Source: Nostoc punctiforme NIES-2108
Lineage (GTDB): Bacteria > Cyanobacteriota > Cyanobacteriia > Cyanobacteriales > Nostocaceae
Assembly: GCA_003326195.1 (NCBI GenBank)
Contig: LXQE01000167.1
Span: 1 to 40,695, forward strand
Direction: 5' to 3'
Length of the DNA: 40,695 nucleotides
Shown here one piece after another: positions 1 to 9,674 of the stretch; the stretch's first letter is position 1, and each line of letters opens with the position of its first letter. The position numbers and the translations under genes are program-made. A model generated the notes under the pieces. It ran no database searches, was not told the DNA's origin, and worked only from the letters and a program-made list of their open reading frames with translations.

Positions 1-237
1 AAATTCTGGCTGACCACTGCATTGATACCAGAAATGGGCATTGTTCAAATCGCCTTCTTTGCGGTGCAGATAAGCATGAACCCAAGCACTGTCAGCATCA
101 CTGGCATTTGCAACTATTTCATGAGCTTTGCTCCAATCACCTTTGTTGTCATACCACATTGCTTGCAGTCCTTTTGGTAGTGTCTGAGGACATAGACGCT
201 GTTTTTCGATCAATCGCAGGAATTCCTCTGTATTCAC
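1..237 (-). CDS. Small conserved protein of unknown function, C-terminus cut by window edge
   Basis: The minus strand is open from a GTG at 237 to the window edge, giving at least 79 residues. An AGGTGG Shine-Dalgarno lies five bases before the GTG, and an in-frame TAG lies a few codons further upstream. The product has no signal peptide or membrane segment. It contains two helix-pair-like stretches (GDWSKAHEIV and EGDLNNAHFWY) that resemble a tetratricopeptide repeat. I recall short cyanobacterial and proteobacterial proteins with this LPKGLQAMWYD and HAYLHRKEGD wording, but no assigned function. The stop codon lies outside the window, so the full length is unknown. The call as a real gene is firm; any role is not. 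Confidence 0.75.
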   Translation of the reverse strand, partial: MNTEEFLRLIEKQRLCPQTLPKGLQAMWYDNKGDWSKAHEIVANASDADSAWVHAYLHRKEGDLNNAHFWYQCSGQPEF

Positions 238-337
238 GATCGCCACCTAACAAGAATCAAACTTCTATCTCTAAGATACTCTCAGGTTCAGGGGAGCAGG
301 GGAGAAGTTGCAGTAAGTTTTTCCCCTCCGCCCCTCT

Positions 338-425
338 GCCCAATGCCCAATGCCCAATGCCCAATGCCCAATGCCCAATGCCCAATGCCCAATGCCCAAT
401 GCCCAATGCCCAATACCCAATGCCC
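338..425. repeat. Heptanucleotide tandem repeat (GCCCAAT)n
   Basis: Eleven perfect GCCCAAT units run from 338 to 414, followed by one variant unit (ACCCAAT) and a partial unit. The array sits between the divergent-facing first gene and the 3' end of the DUF3859-like gene. It is a short tandemly repeated repetitive sequence of the kind known from heterocyst-forming cyanobacteria. Related short arrays occur at 12252-12277, 31872-31907 and 37145-37178. Confidence 0.95.
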
Positions 426-432
426 TTCATCT

Positions 433-1014
433 CTACTTAACTGGAATAACTTCAAACTGGAAAGTACCGATCAAACGGTTATCAATATAGACTTCTATTC
501 TATGCTTACCAACCGGATCGCCAGGGGCGATTGTCCAAAAATTCTCAATTACACCTTCTGGAGCCGACTGTGTGCGCCGTGTTACAGATGTCTTGCCGTC
601 TGCTGATATTGAGAAATCTTCACCATTATCTGTACCCCAAGTTTCTGGAGGTTTTGGTAAATACAAGACTTCACGCCATTTCACTTCACCTTGGTAGTTT
701 TTGAGTTTAATCCGCCACCCGTAGATGTTTCCTTCCTGAAGTGGCACTCTTGTTGTCTGGAAAATAGTAACGTTTCCTTTGGAGTCAACTCTCTTCAGAC
801 CAAACTCGGTGTTACTGACAGTAATCTGTTTTGCATTCGTTGGCGTCGGAGATGATATAAGATTTTCTACCAAAACAGAAGTAGCGTTGATTGGCTCAGA
901 ACCTATGACCCCAGATATTAGCCAAAAAGCAGCTAGCACAGCAGTAGTAGTCCAAATTCTCATTAGTATGGTTTTCCTGTCAGACTTTTGGTACTTATTC
1001 AAGTAATCTGCCAT
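433..1014 (-). CDS. Exported DUF3859-like protein of unknown function
   Basis: The product is 193 residues from the ATG at 1014, which has a GGA-type ribosome site. A second ATG at 963 with AGGA upstream would give 176 residues starting directly with the export signal. The N-terminus has a basic stretch and a hydrophobic segment (about residues 21-38), so the protein is secreted or membrane-anchored. The rest looks like one beta-rich domain, with an FGLKRVDSKGNV start, a PLQEGNIYGWRIKL strand and an ending of the type IDNRLIGTFQFEV. This resembles DUF3859, recalled from memory and not searched. No catalytic residues are recognisable. The gene stands alone; a heptamer repeat array lies just after its stop. 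Confidence 0.8.
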   Translation of the reverse strand: MADYLNKYQKSDRKTILMRIWTTTAVLAAFWLISGVIGSEPINATSVLVENLISSPTPTNAKQITVSNTEFGLKRVDSKGNVTIFQTTRVPLQEGNIYGWRIKLKNYQGEVKWREVLYLPKPPETWGTDNGEDFSISADGKTSVTRRTQSAPEGVIENFWTIAPGDPVGKHRIEVYIDNRLIGTFQFEVIPVK

Positions 1015-1030
1015 GTTTTCCGGGTCAAGG

Positions 1031-1228
1031 TTAGCGATGGTTAGACAAAGACGAAATTACTTCGAGAAATTTGGCGGATTTAATCAACCCACTGGCTTTG
1101 GTCAACATCCAATTTAAAATCAGTAAATCATAGTCTTTGCGAAAGGCAAACCATTGTGCCAACGTTTTTCCCTCTGCGTAGGCGTAGCCCGCCGTAGGCA
1201 TCGCATCTACTCCATACCCATTCCTCAC
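1031..1228 (-). pseudogene. Possible gene remnant whose start is made of an interspersed repeat
   Basis: An open frame of 65 codons ends 16 bases before the DUF3859-like gene. Its first 18 or so codons lie in the GC-rich interspersed repeat at 1171-1206, so the apparent N-terminus is not ancestral. The remaining residues (KTLAQWFAFRKDYDLLILNW onward) look protein-like, with aromatic and charged residues in a helical pattern. I do not recognise the family. A truncated remnant joined to a repeat is the likeliest reading; a chance open frame is possible. Confidence 0.3.
1171..1206. repeat. Interspersed GC-rich palindromic repeat (Nostoc REP-like)
   Basis: The core reads GCGTAGGCGTAGCC followed by CGCCGTAGGCATCGC, an imperfect palindrome built from CTACGCC/GGCGTAG arms. 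Short elements of this wording are scattered through Nostoc-type genomes. Diverged relatives occur here at 23990-24014, 26893-26922 and 32811-32835. Confidence 0.75.
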
Positions 1229-1343
1229 CGTCTTACTCTACAAGAGACTTCACGAACGGGATAGTGTGGCATGGATGTAGTATTCTAAATCCTGAATCCT
1301 GAATTCTGACTCCTTCTTTATCTCCTCCTTTTCTAATCACACT

Positions 1344-3688
1344 TTGTACATGAGATACCAAGTTGGCGGTAGCCTCCACAGCGACGAGCCCACTTATGTT
1401 GTGCGTCAAGCAGACGAAAAACTTTATAACAGTCTGAAAGGTGGTAATTTTTGCTACGTCTTCAACTCTCGCCAAATGGGTAAATCGTCCCTACTACAGC
1501 GAATAAGTCGTCGTCTCAAGTCAGAAGGCTATAAATGTGTTTACTTAGATGTGACGCAATTGGGTAGCGAGGATACCACATCAGCACAATGGTATAAAGG
1601 AATCATTGTCAGCATATTCTACGGGTTAAATCTGGCGGAACACGTCAACTTTAAGCAATGGTGGAATATGCAAACAGGTCTTTCTCCTGTACAAAAACTA
1701 CACCAGTTTGTTGAGGAAGTATTGCTGCCAAATGTCAAGAGCGATTGTGAAGGCGGCGGCGAAGCTAAAGGCATTTTCATTTTAGTTGATGAAATTGATA
1801 GTTTGCTGAGTTTGAATTTTCCGGTCAATGACTTTTTTGCCTGGATTCGTCATTGCTACAATCAGCAGGCACACGATCCGAATTTTCAACGCCTGGGATT
1901 TGCATTGTTTGGAGTCGCCAGTCCATCTGACTTAATTGCTGACAAACGCCGGACACCTTTTAACATTGGGACAGCTATAGAGTTATACGGCTTTCGATTG
2001 CATGAAGCTAACCCATTGCTAAATGGGTTACAGGGAGCAATCAGCCAACCAGAAGTTGTACTGCAAGAGGTGATCTATTGGACAGGGGGGCAACCGTTTC
2101 TAACTCAAAAACTTTGTCAATTAGTTCTCCAAACTGCCTTAAATACATCAGAGCGGAAAATTATCCTATCCCCAAAAACTGAGGCGTATTGGGTAGAAGA
2201 ATTGGTGCGATCGCACATTATCCAACACTGGGAATCACAAGATGAACCCGAACACCTCCGCACGATTCGCGATCGCCTACTTTTTAACCAACAACAAGCT
2301 GGACGGTTATTGAGTCTTTATCAGCAGGTATTGCAAGCAGAGGAAATAGAGGACGCAAAGAATAAAAATACTAGCGACTCTTGGTATCCTCTACCTCCAA
2401 TATCTCCCGTGCCTACCGATGATAGTCGAGAACAAACGGAGCTTTTACTATCGGGATTGGTCGAGAAACACAACGGCTATCTCAGAATTAAAAATCCCAT
2501 CTACCGCAGTATTTTTAATGCTGAATGGGTGTTAAAGCAGTTAGACAATCTGCGCCCTTATTCACAGCCATTCAATGCTTGGGTAGCATCAGGCTTTCAA
2601 GATGAGTCACGCCTGCTACGGGGTAATGCTTTACAAGAGGTCTTGGACTGGACTCAGCGAAAAAGCCTCAGCGATTTGGACTATCGATTTTTAGCAGCCA
2701 GCCAAGAATTGGAACGTCGAGAAGTCCAGCAAAAACTGGAAGTGGAACGACTCAAAGAAACTGAAGCGCGATTGGCGAGTGAACAAAAGAGCGCCCGCCT
2801 TCAGCGACGACTCCTGCTAGGGGTAAGTTTGGCCTTAGTGGCAGTTATTATCTTGGGGTTCACAACACTCTATGCCGCAGGGCAAGCATCGCTGAGTGAG
2901 GTACGGGCGATCGCATCTGCTTCCAATGGGAGTTTTAATTCCAATCAACGCTTAGATACACTGGTACAAGCAATCCGAGCCAGACAGAAATTTCAACGGC
3001 TCGATCTGCAAAATTTGGCAGATGCCAATGCCCTGGATCTCCAAACTCGCAAAGTATTAGAACAAGCTGTCTACGGTGCTGATGAATTCAATCACTTATC
3101 AGGGCATCAAGGGATTTGTCTTAGGCGTTGATTTTAGCGCTGATGGTCAGTGGATTGTCTCATCTAGTATCGATCGCACAGTCAAGCTATGGAAGCAGGA
3201 TGGAACACTGGTGAGAACAATAAATACCACATACTGCAACCATACAAAGCGTTCGCTTCAGCCCCGATAGCCGCCTGATAGTCGCTGCTGGCATTGATGG
3301 CGCTATCCGTCTTTGGACAATCGATGGTAAATTGTCAACCATCTTCAAAGGGCATAAATCTGCGGTGTGGCGAGTTGCCTTTAGCCCAGATGGACAAACG
3401 ATCGCTTCTGCCAGTGGCGATTTTAGCGTTAAGCTTTGGCAACTAGATGGTACTTTAATCAGAACTCTTAAACATGAGCGTGGTATGTGGGGAATTGCCT
3501 TCAGCCCTGATGGTAAAACCCTTGCCTCTGGGGGAGATGACCAACTTGTGATTCTGTGGGATCTAGAACAAATTCTCCATTTCAACCTGCTGAAATACAG
3601 TTGTGATTGGGTGCAGGATTATTTAAAGACTAATATAACAGTAGAAAAGAGCGATCGCTCTATTTGCAATTACAGTCTTTTTCATTGA
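1344..3688 (+). pseudogene. AAA-like NTPase/WD40 protein, broken by two frameshifts
   Basis: The first frame (TTG at 1344 or ATG at 1350, to 3131) encodes an AAA_35-type NTPase domain with the opening YQVGGSL, a NSRQMGKSSLL P-loop near residue 46 and an ILVDEID Walker B. A membrane segment follows near residues 492-512. The frame then ends abruptly at the first WD40 blade. Reading continues in the +1 frame (about 3110-3230) and then in the +2 frame (about 3230-3688), giving four WD40-like blades with FSxDG and VKLW signatures and an ending (CDWVQDYLKTN) typical of the family's C-terminus. Each break is explained by one extra base, near 3115 and near 3228. Without the breaks the protein would be about 780 residues. 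Four blades are too few for a usual seven-blade propeller, so internal blade loss is also likely. Sequencing error is the alternative. Confidence 0.85.
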
Positions 3689-3911
3689 TTTGAACCATTA
3701 TCCCTTGTTGGGGCGACTGCAAAACAATACCTATGAATGAAATTCTCAAGCAGCCCTTGCTATCAGCATTTATCAATCTTGAAGCAATTCCAACAACCAA
3801 AACTCCTTTAATACAATCTCCGACGAAATTTACACGATAATTTAAATTTTAACAATTAGTTTGTTTAGCTGAATCTTTGATTAACAATAATTAAAAATCA
3901 TCAAAAATTCT

Positions 3912-4889
3912 ATGCTGAAACTACTCAAATACATTAGAATTTTCCTCATTACTCCCTGTTTACTACTTGCTTGTAATATTTCAGCACCAACTGAAGTAAA
4001 ACGCCCTCCATTGAAAGTGACATTTGCATCTTTTGTTGGAGAGTTTCCAGGCATAATTGCTCAAGAAAAAGGATTCTTCAAAGCCCAAGGGGTAGATGTA
4101 GAACTAATTCATAAACAATACCCCCAATTGGAACAAGCAAACTTCAATGCAGGTAAGTATGATGGGATTACATCGTCCTTGGGAAATTTTATAATCTTGA
4201 GTGCCACAAATCCAGATATACAAGGGGCGATCGTTATAGATGAATCAATAGGAGCAGATGTGGTAGTCGCCCAATCAAAAATTAAAACCGTCGCTGATTT
4301 GAAAGGGAAAAAGCTGGGTGCAAATCTAGGCGGTTTTAGCGAACTTTTTGTGACTGAAATGTTGAAAACTGCCAACTTAACCAGTGATGATCTGAACTTG
4401 GTTAAATTAGAGGCTTTAGAAATCCCTCAACACCTGAAAAATAATACTATTCAAGCCGGACACACTTGGGAACCCCATCTCTCTGAAGCGATGAAATTAG
4501 GGGGAAATATCCTATTTACGAGCAAACAAACCCCTGGTTTGATTTTAGATTTGATTATCTTTCGCGGTGAGACAATCCGCGATCGCCCCGAGGATCTTCG
4601 TGCATTTGTGCAAGGATGGCTGCAAGCCTCGACCTACTGGAAAGCAAATGTTGAGGAAGGAAACGCGATCGTCAGCAAAGCGTTAAAAATTCCGCTCAAT
4701 ACTCTCTCTCTAGAGGGAATAAACCTAACTGATTTAGGTGAAAATCAAAAATATTTTCAATCTAGCAACCCTAACTCCATTTACAAAACTGCCAAGATAT
4801 ATGCAGACTTTTTTATTCGCTCTGGAAACATTACACGTATTCCTGAGCTAAAAAGTTTGTTCAATTCTTCCTTCTTGAATCCTCCCTAG
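3912..4889 (+). CDS. Orphan NMT1/SsuA-type solute-binding lipoprotein
   Basis: The 325-residue product has a lipoprotein signal (basic start, hydrophobic run, LLLAC lipobox with Cys21), so it should be anchored at the outer face of the cytoplasmic membrane. The body is a two-lobe periplasmic binding fold of the nitrate/sulfonate/taurine/thiamine-precursor class. Typical features are VTFASFVGEFPGIIAQEKGF near residues 34-55, VADLKGKKLGANLGG in mid-sequence and a late segment on missing one's substrate site (AGHTWEPHLSEA). No permease or ATPase gene is near. It lies nine bases upstream of a membrane histidine kinase gene. I infer that it feeds ligand information to that kinase rather than serving uptake. 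The ligand cannot be read from the sequence. Confidence 0.88.
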   Translation: MLKLLKYIRIFLITPCLLLACNISAPTEVKRPPLKVTFASFVGEFPGIIAQEKGFFKAQGVDVELIHKQYPQLEQANFNAGKYDGITSSLGNFIILSATNPDIQGAIVIDESIGADVVVAQSKIKTVADLKGKKLGANLGGFSELFVTEMLKTANLTSDDLNLVKLEALEIPQHLKNNTIQAGHTWEPHLSEAMKLGGNILFTSKQTPGLILDLIIFRGETIRDRPEDLRAFVQGWLQASTYWKANVEEGNAIVSKALKIPLNTLSLEGINLTDLGENQKYFQSSNPNSIYKTAKIYADFFIRSGNITRIPELKSLFNSSFLNPP

Positions 4890-4898
4890 TTTGAAGCT

Positions 4899-7562
4899 AT
4901 GCAGCACTCCTTTTTGGGCGGCATCCGTACAAAGTTGATTGCCTCGTTTCTCGTTGTTGCTTTGATTCCATTGCTGTTATTGGCATTTATCAACAAACAG
5001 ACAACCGAAAAAGCACTAACTGACAACGCCCGACAAGCCCTATCTGCGGCGGCTAACGAAACCGCTAACAGAATAGATGCCTTTATTGATGGAAATCTCA
5101 ATGCCGTGCGCGTAGAGGCGATTTTACCAGGTTTGGCACGCTACCTCAGCCTAACTCCAAAACAGCGAGACGATAGCCCCGAAATGCAATTGGCGACAGA
5201 AACATTAATCCGTCTCAGTCGCAAAGATATGCTCAATATTCTCTCTTATGCTTTGCTCGACTTAAACGGTAAAAATGTATTGGATACACGTACACTGAAT
5301 ATTGGCAAAGATGAATCAGTTCAAGATTATTTTAAAAAACCGCTACAAACTGGTTTCTCCTTTGTTTCTAGCATGAAGCGATCGCCGACAATTCCCGATC
5401 TTATTACCCTCTTTTTTAGCAGTCCAGTTCGCAATGCCAAGGGAGATATATTGGGGATATTGCGTGTTTCATATAATGCTACTGTTGTTCAGCAATTTGT
5501 AACTCGACAAACTGAACGGGCTGGAGCAAAATCTTTTGCGATTCTTTTAGATGACAATAATATTTATCTGGCACATAGTACTGCACCAGAACTGCTGTTT
5601 AAATCAATTGTACCTCTGCCTGATGATGTTGTAACTCAACTGCAATGGGAAGGTCGTTTGCCTAATTCTTCTCTCAAAGAATTGGCAACTAATGAGTCAA
5701 AACTTAAACAAGCATTGGATAATAAACAGTCTTATTTAATTGCATCTTTGTCAGCAACAGGAAATCAGGTTAATCTGATTGCGATCGCTAGTTTGCAATA
5801 TAAACCTTGGTCTGTGTTGTTTGCACGACCCCTTGCCGTTGCTCTAGCACCTGTAGAAAAGCAAATTCGTGACACAATTTTTCTATTTGCATTGATCGCT
5901 GGAGTAGTGACAATCATTGCTTTTGTCATTGGCCAACTGCTAACAAAGCCAATAATTTATCTTACCAATATAGTTTTCCAGTTTACCGCAGGTAACTTAG
6001 ATATTCGCGCTAAAAATAACTCAAAAGACGAAATAGGTCAACTGGCAAAATCGTTTAACAACATGGCACTTCAGCTACAAACATCTTTTGAGACTTTGGA
6101 ACAACGGGTACAGGAGAGAACAGCAGAGTTAGCCATTGCTAAAGAAAAAGCCGAAGTAGCAAATCAAGCTAAAAGTTTATTTATTGCTAATATGAGTCAT
6201 GAATTGCGATCGCCCCTCAATGCTGTTCTAGGTTTTTCTCAATTAATGTTACGTGCTAAAAACTTGCCTGCCGAGCATTATGAAAATGCGGGGATAATTT
6301 ATCATAGTGGTGATTATTTATTAACGCTCATTAATAATATTCTCGATTTATCAAAAATAGAAGCGGGTCAAACTACTCTTAACCCCAGAGATTTTGACTT
6401 GTATCGCTTGCTGGATGACTTAGAAGATATGCTACATTTACAGGCAAGTAATCAAGGCTTAAATTTAATATTTCAACGTGGTGAAAATGTCCCATGTTAT
6501 ATTTGCACAGATGATTTAAAACTTCGGCAAGTATTAATTAATTTGATTAGTAATGCCATTAAGTTTACTCAAAAAGGAACAATTAGTTTAACAGTAAATA
6601 ATACTAGTGAAGAAATTACAGATATTTTAACTCTTGATTTTAAAGTCTGTGATACAGGAGTGGGGATTGCAGCCGCAGAATTACCCAAACTATTTAATGC
6701 TTTTTCCCAAGCCCAAGCTGGAAAAGAATCCCAAGAAGGAACGGGTTTAGGTTTAGCAATTAGTCACAAATTTATTCAGTTAATGGGAGGAGATATTTCT
6801 GTTGAAAGTAAATTAGGAATCGGGACAACTTTTAAATTTTATATTCAAGCAAAATTAGGTCAGCCAACCAATATAAATACTTTAGAAGTACATCCAAAAG
6901 TCTTAGAACTTGCACCAAGACAACCTATATATAAACTATTAATAGTAGATGATAAACCTATTAATCGCCAATTATTAATTAAACTTTTACAACCGTTAGG
7001 GTTTGAGATGAAAGAAGCTAGTAATGGCAAAGAAGCGATCGCTATTTGGAATGAATGGGAACCCCACCTGATTTGGATGGATATGCGAATGCCTGTCATG
7101 GACGGTTACGAAGCTACAAAATATATCAAGTCCACTACAAAAGGGAATGCTACAGCTATAATTGCTCTGACGGCAAGTGTTTTAGAAGAAGAAAAAGCTA
7201 TCGTCCTTTCAGCAGGGTGTGATGACTTTCTCCGCAAACCTTTTGCAGAACATACAATATTTGACACACTAGCCAAACATCTTGGTGTCAAATATATATT
7301 TGCTGAAAATAATTATTCAAAATTGGAATATATAGAAAAAACTTCTTTAACATCCAACAATCTAATTTGTATGTCTCCAGAGTGGATTAATCAATTCTAT
7401 AAAGCTGCTTTAGAAGCAAATACTAATCGGGTCATAGAATTAATTAGAGATATTCCCAAAACAGAAACATTTTTAATTCAATCTTTAACAAAACTTGCTC
7501 GTCAATTTGAATTTGAGGAATTGGTTGATTTAGCCGAACCCCTGAGAAGTAATGAATCTTGA
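4899..7562 (+). CDS. Membrane hybrid histidine kinase with CACHE-type sensor, HAMP and receiver
   Basis: The 887-residue product has a membrane helix near residues 13-31, a large extracytoplasmic region (about 35-320) of double-CACHE character, and a second helix near 326-345. These are followed by a HAMP linker and a short coiled coil. The dimerisation domain carries the H-box MSHELRSPLNAV with His434. The ATPase domain has NLISNAIKFT, DTGVGIAAAELP and GTGLGLAI boxes. A receiver domain follows with Asp728 (WMDMRMPVMDGYEA) and a conserved Lys in LRKPF. The last 60 residues look like a helical tail common after such receivers. The gene starts nine bases after the solute-binding gene and overlaps the next gene by 11 bases, so the three genes are probably co-transcribed and work as one signalling chain. 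Confidence 0.95.
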   Translation: MQHSFLGGIRTKLIASFLVVALIPLLLLAFINKQTTEKALTDNARQALSAAANETANRIDAFIDGNLNAVRVEAILPGLARYLSLTPKQRDDSPEMQLATETLIRLSRKDMLNILSYALLDLNGKNVLDTRTLNIGKDESVQDYFKKPLQTGFSFVSSMKRSPTIPDLITLFFSSPVRNAKGDILGILRVSYNATVVQQFVTRQTERAGAKSFAILLDDNNIYLAHSTAPELLFKSIVPLPDDVVTQLQWEGRLPNSSLKELATNESKLKQALDNKQSYLIASLSATGNQVNLIAIASLQYKPWSVLFARPLAVALAPVEKQIRDTIFLFALIAGVVTIIAFVIGQLLTKPIIYLTNIVFQFTAGNLDIRAKNNSKDEIGQLAKSFNNMALQLQTSFETLEQRVQERTAELAIAKEKAEVANQAKSLFIANMSHELRSPLNAVLGFSQLMLRAKNLPAEHYENAGIIYHSGDYLLTLINNILDLSKIEAGQTTLNPRDFDLYRLLDDLEDMLHLQASNQGLNLIFQRGENVPCYICTDDLKLRQVLINLISNAIKFTQKGTISLTVNNTSEEITDILTLDFKVCDTGVGIAAAELPKLFNAFSQAQAGKESQEGTGLGLAISHKFIQLMGGDISVESKLGIGTTFKFYIQAKLGQPTNINTLEVHPKVLELAPRQPIYKLLIVDDKPINRQLLIKLLQPLGFEMKEASNGKEAIAIWNEWEPHLIWMDMRMPVMDGYEATKYIKSTTKGNATAIIALTASVLEEEKAIVLSAGCDDFLRKPFAEHTIFDTLAKHLGVKYIFAENNYSKLEYIEKTSLTSNNLICMSPEWINQFYKAALEANTNRVIELIRDIPKTETFLIQSLTKLARQFEFEELVDLAEPLRSNES

Positions 7563-8919
7563 TTCTGATAAAGAAAATAAAGGTAATATTCTCTTAGTAG
7601 ACGACAGTCCCAAGAATTTACATTTATTAAGTGATTTTTTGGTCAAACTCGGCTACACTGTTCGCAGCGTCACAAGTGGGCGGATGGCACTAAAAACAGT
7701 AAAGGCGAAGCGACCAGATATTATTCTTTTAGATATCAAGATGCCAGAAATGGATGGCTATCAAGTTTGTAGAACTCTGAAAGCAGATGAAGTTCTACGC
7801 ACCATTCCGGTTATTTTTATTAGTGCTTTAGATGATGTTTTCGATAAAGTGATAGCCTTTGAGTCAGGGGGCATAGATTACATCACCAAACCCTTTCAGA
7901 TGGAAGAAGTTGTAGCGCGCCTAGAAAATCAATTAACCATTCAACGTCAGCAAAGGCTTCTAGAACAAGAAAATATTAAGCGTAAGGAAACAGAAGAGAT
8001 ACTGTATCAGTCCAGGGCAATGCTAGCCAGTATTTTGAATAGTTCACTAGATGGTATTGCCGCTATGCAAGCTGTTCGCAACCCTACAACCGGGTACATT
8101 GAGGATTTTCGTTGTTTAGTTGTGAACTCTGTCATTGCTAGAGCTTTCGGAAGCAAATGTGAAGAGATGATTGGCAAATTAGTACTCAAAAAACTCTTAG
8201 CCCATCTAGAACCAGAACTCTTTAATCACTTTGTTAATCTTGTTGAAACGGGGGAAGCTTTAAAACGGGATTTTTACCATCCATTAGGCAATTCTTGCTG
8301 GTATCACTTTGTTGCAGTCAAACTAGATGATGGTTTTGCTATTACCATACGCGACATTACTGGACGTAAACAAATTGAATTGGCGCTCCAAGATGCCAAT
8401 CAGAAACTAGAACAACTGGCAAATTTAGATGGCTTGACTCAGGTGGCTAACCGTCGTTGCTTTGATGCACGACTAAAAGCAGAATGGAAACGCCTTGCAC
8501 GAGAACAACAACCCCTGTCACTGATTATGTTTGACGTTGATAAATTCAAACTTTACAACGATTACTATGGTCATCTTGCAGGCGATGATTGTCTAATGAG
8601 GATAGCGCAAAGAGTTCAACAGACAATTTATCGTCCTGCCGATTTAGTGGCGCGTTATGGTGGAGAAGAATTTTTGGTACTCTTGCCTAATACTGACTTA
8701 ACGGGAGCGATTAAAGTAGCCCAAAGTATTCAGCAAGCAATTCATGCTCTGGCTATTCCTCATGTACAGTCTGATGTCAAGAATATCATCACCGTTAGTT
8801 TAGGAATTACCTCTCGCATACCCATTTGGAATATCAAGCCAGATACACTCATTGCCTCAGCAGATAAAGCACTGTACCATGCCAAACAAAATGGGCGCGA
8901 TCGCTATTCTAATGATTGA
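7552..8919 (+). CDS. Response regulator with PAS-like and GGDEF (diguanylate cyclase) domains
   Basis: The 455-residue protein starts with a receiver domain: acidic pair Asp17-Asp18, phospho-acceptor Asp61 in LLDIKMPEMDGY and Lys in TKPF. A PAS-like segment follows (about 160-275, ending in ITIRDITGRKQ). A short coiled coil then leads into a GGDEF domain (about 290-453). The active-site motif is GGEEF at 370-374. It is preceded five residues earlier by RPAD, a complete RxxD inhibitory site, so an active and product-inhibited diguanylate cyclase is expected. Its ATG lies inside the last codons of the kinase gene. I infer that the upstream kinase phosphorylates it and that the output is cyclic di-GMP. 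Confidence 0.95.
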   Translation: MNLDSDKENKGNILLVDDSPKNLHLLSDFLVKLGYTVRSVTSGRMALKTVKAKRPDIILLDIKMPEMDGYQVCRTLKADEVLRTIPVIFISALDDVFDKVIAFESGGIDYITKPFQMEEVVARLENQLTIQRQQRLLEQENIKRKETEEILYQSRAMLASILNSSLDGIAAMQAVRNPTTGYIEDFRCLVVNSVIARAFGSKCEEMIGKLVLKKLLAHLEPELFNHFVNLVETGEALKRDFYHPLGNSCWYHFVAVKLDDGFAITIRDITGRKQIELALQDANQKLEQLANLDGLTQVANRRCFDARLKAEWKRLAREQQPLSLIMFDVDKFKLYNDYYGHLAGDDCLMRIAQRVQQTIYRPADLVARYGGEEFLVLLPNTDLTGAIKVAQSIQQAIHALAIPHVQSDVKNIITVSLGITSRIPIWNIKPDTLIASADKALYHAKQNGRDRYSND

Positions 8920-8996
8920 AACATTTTTTATGGCAATACCTTCATTCCCGCCATTACTACATCAGTAACAATCACATCCGAGGCTTTTTTATAAAA

Positions 8997-9572
8997 TTAT
9001 ACTAAGCTACAAGCACGTTGCAACGCTTGCTGAAGTAAAGATTGATATTCTTTATTCCCAACCCGATAAGCGCCAAACCTTTCCAAATGGGGATTCATCA
9101 TTTGGGCATCAAAAAATACAAATTCCCTCTGACGCAATCTTTCTACCAACTTGACCATCGCCACCTTTGAACCTTCGGGAATGCGGTAAAACATCGACTC
9201 GCCAATAAAAGCCCCACCAATCACAATCCCTAAAATTCCTCCAGCTAATTCGTCACCCTGCCAAGTTTCAAAACTGTAAGCGTAACCCTTCTGGTAAAGT
9301 AGCCAGTAAATCTTTTCCAATTCCGGTGAAATCCAAGTTGTCTCTCTGTCAGCACAGCCAGCCACTACAGCCTGAAAGTCTCGATTAATCGCTACAGTAA
9401 ACCGTTCTTGATTCAGAACGCGCTGCAAAGACTTGGGGTAGCGAAACCGCTCATCCAAAGGAATAAAAGTCCGATCGCGACTTCCGTACCAACTCAGGCG
9501 ATCGCGTTCATCAGCCATGAGAAAATAGCCTTGGGCATAGCCCTCAACAATAGCGGCGATATCATATTGCAT
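8997..9572 (-). CDS. aat: Leucyl/phenylalanyl-tRNA--protein transferase
   Basis: The 191-residue product carries the family signature: a YSFETWQGDELAGGILG strand pair, GAFIGESMFYR, an SKVAMVKLVERL helix and FFDAQMMNPHLERFGA. Aat transfers Leu or Phe from aminoacyl-tRNA to proteins with N-terminal Arg or Lys and so marks them for ClpS/ClpAP degradation in the cytosol. At 191 residues it is shorter than the E. coli enzyme (about 234), lacking part of the N-terminal domain. This shortening is usual in cyanobacteria as far as I recall. The gene is monocistronic and divergent from the next open frame. Confidence 0.93.
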   Translation of the reverse strand: MQYDIAAIVEGYAQGYFLMADERDRLSWYGSRDRTFIPLDERFRYPKSLQRVLNQERFTVAINRDFQAVVAGCADRETTWISPELEKIYWLLYQKGYAYSFETWQGDELAGGILGIVIGGAFIGESMFYRIPEGSKVAMVKLVERLRQREFVFFDAQMMNPHLERFGAYRVGNKEYQSLLQQALQRACSLV

Positions 9573-9674
9573 AAATAAATATAAAAAAACACTCTTAGAA
9601 ACGCAATTTGATGCTAAGAGTCAACCTCAGCGTTCCTCTGCGTTTCCCTCCGCGTCCCTCTGCGTTTAAAAAAA

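Noticed and set aside
338..425. CRISPR-like regular repeat
   Set aside because: The unit is seven bases with no spacers, so it is a simple tandem repeat.
108..606. Open frames with repeated PNAQCPM
   Set aside because: They result from reading the GCCCAAT heptamer array and overlap real genes on the other strand.
3733..3840. 35-residue plus-strand frame between the pseudogene and the solute-binding gene
   Set aside because: No ribosome site, no recognisable features and A/T-rich surroundings; it cannot be told from chance.
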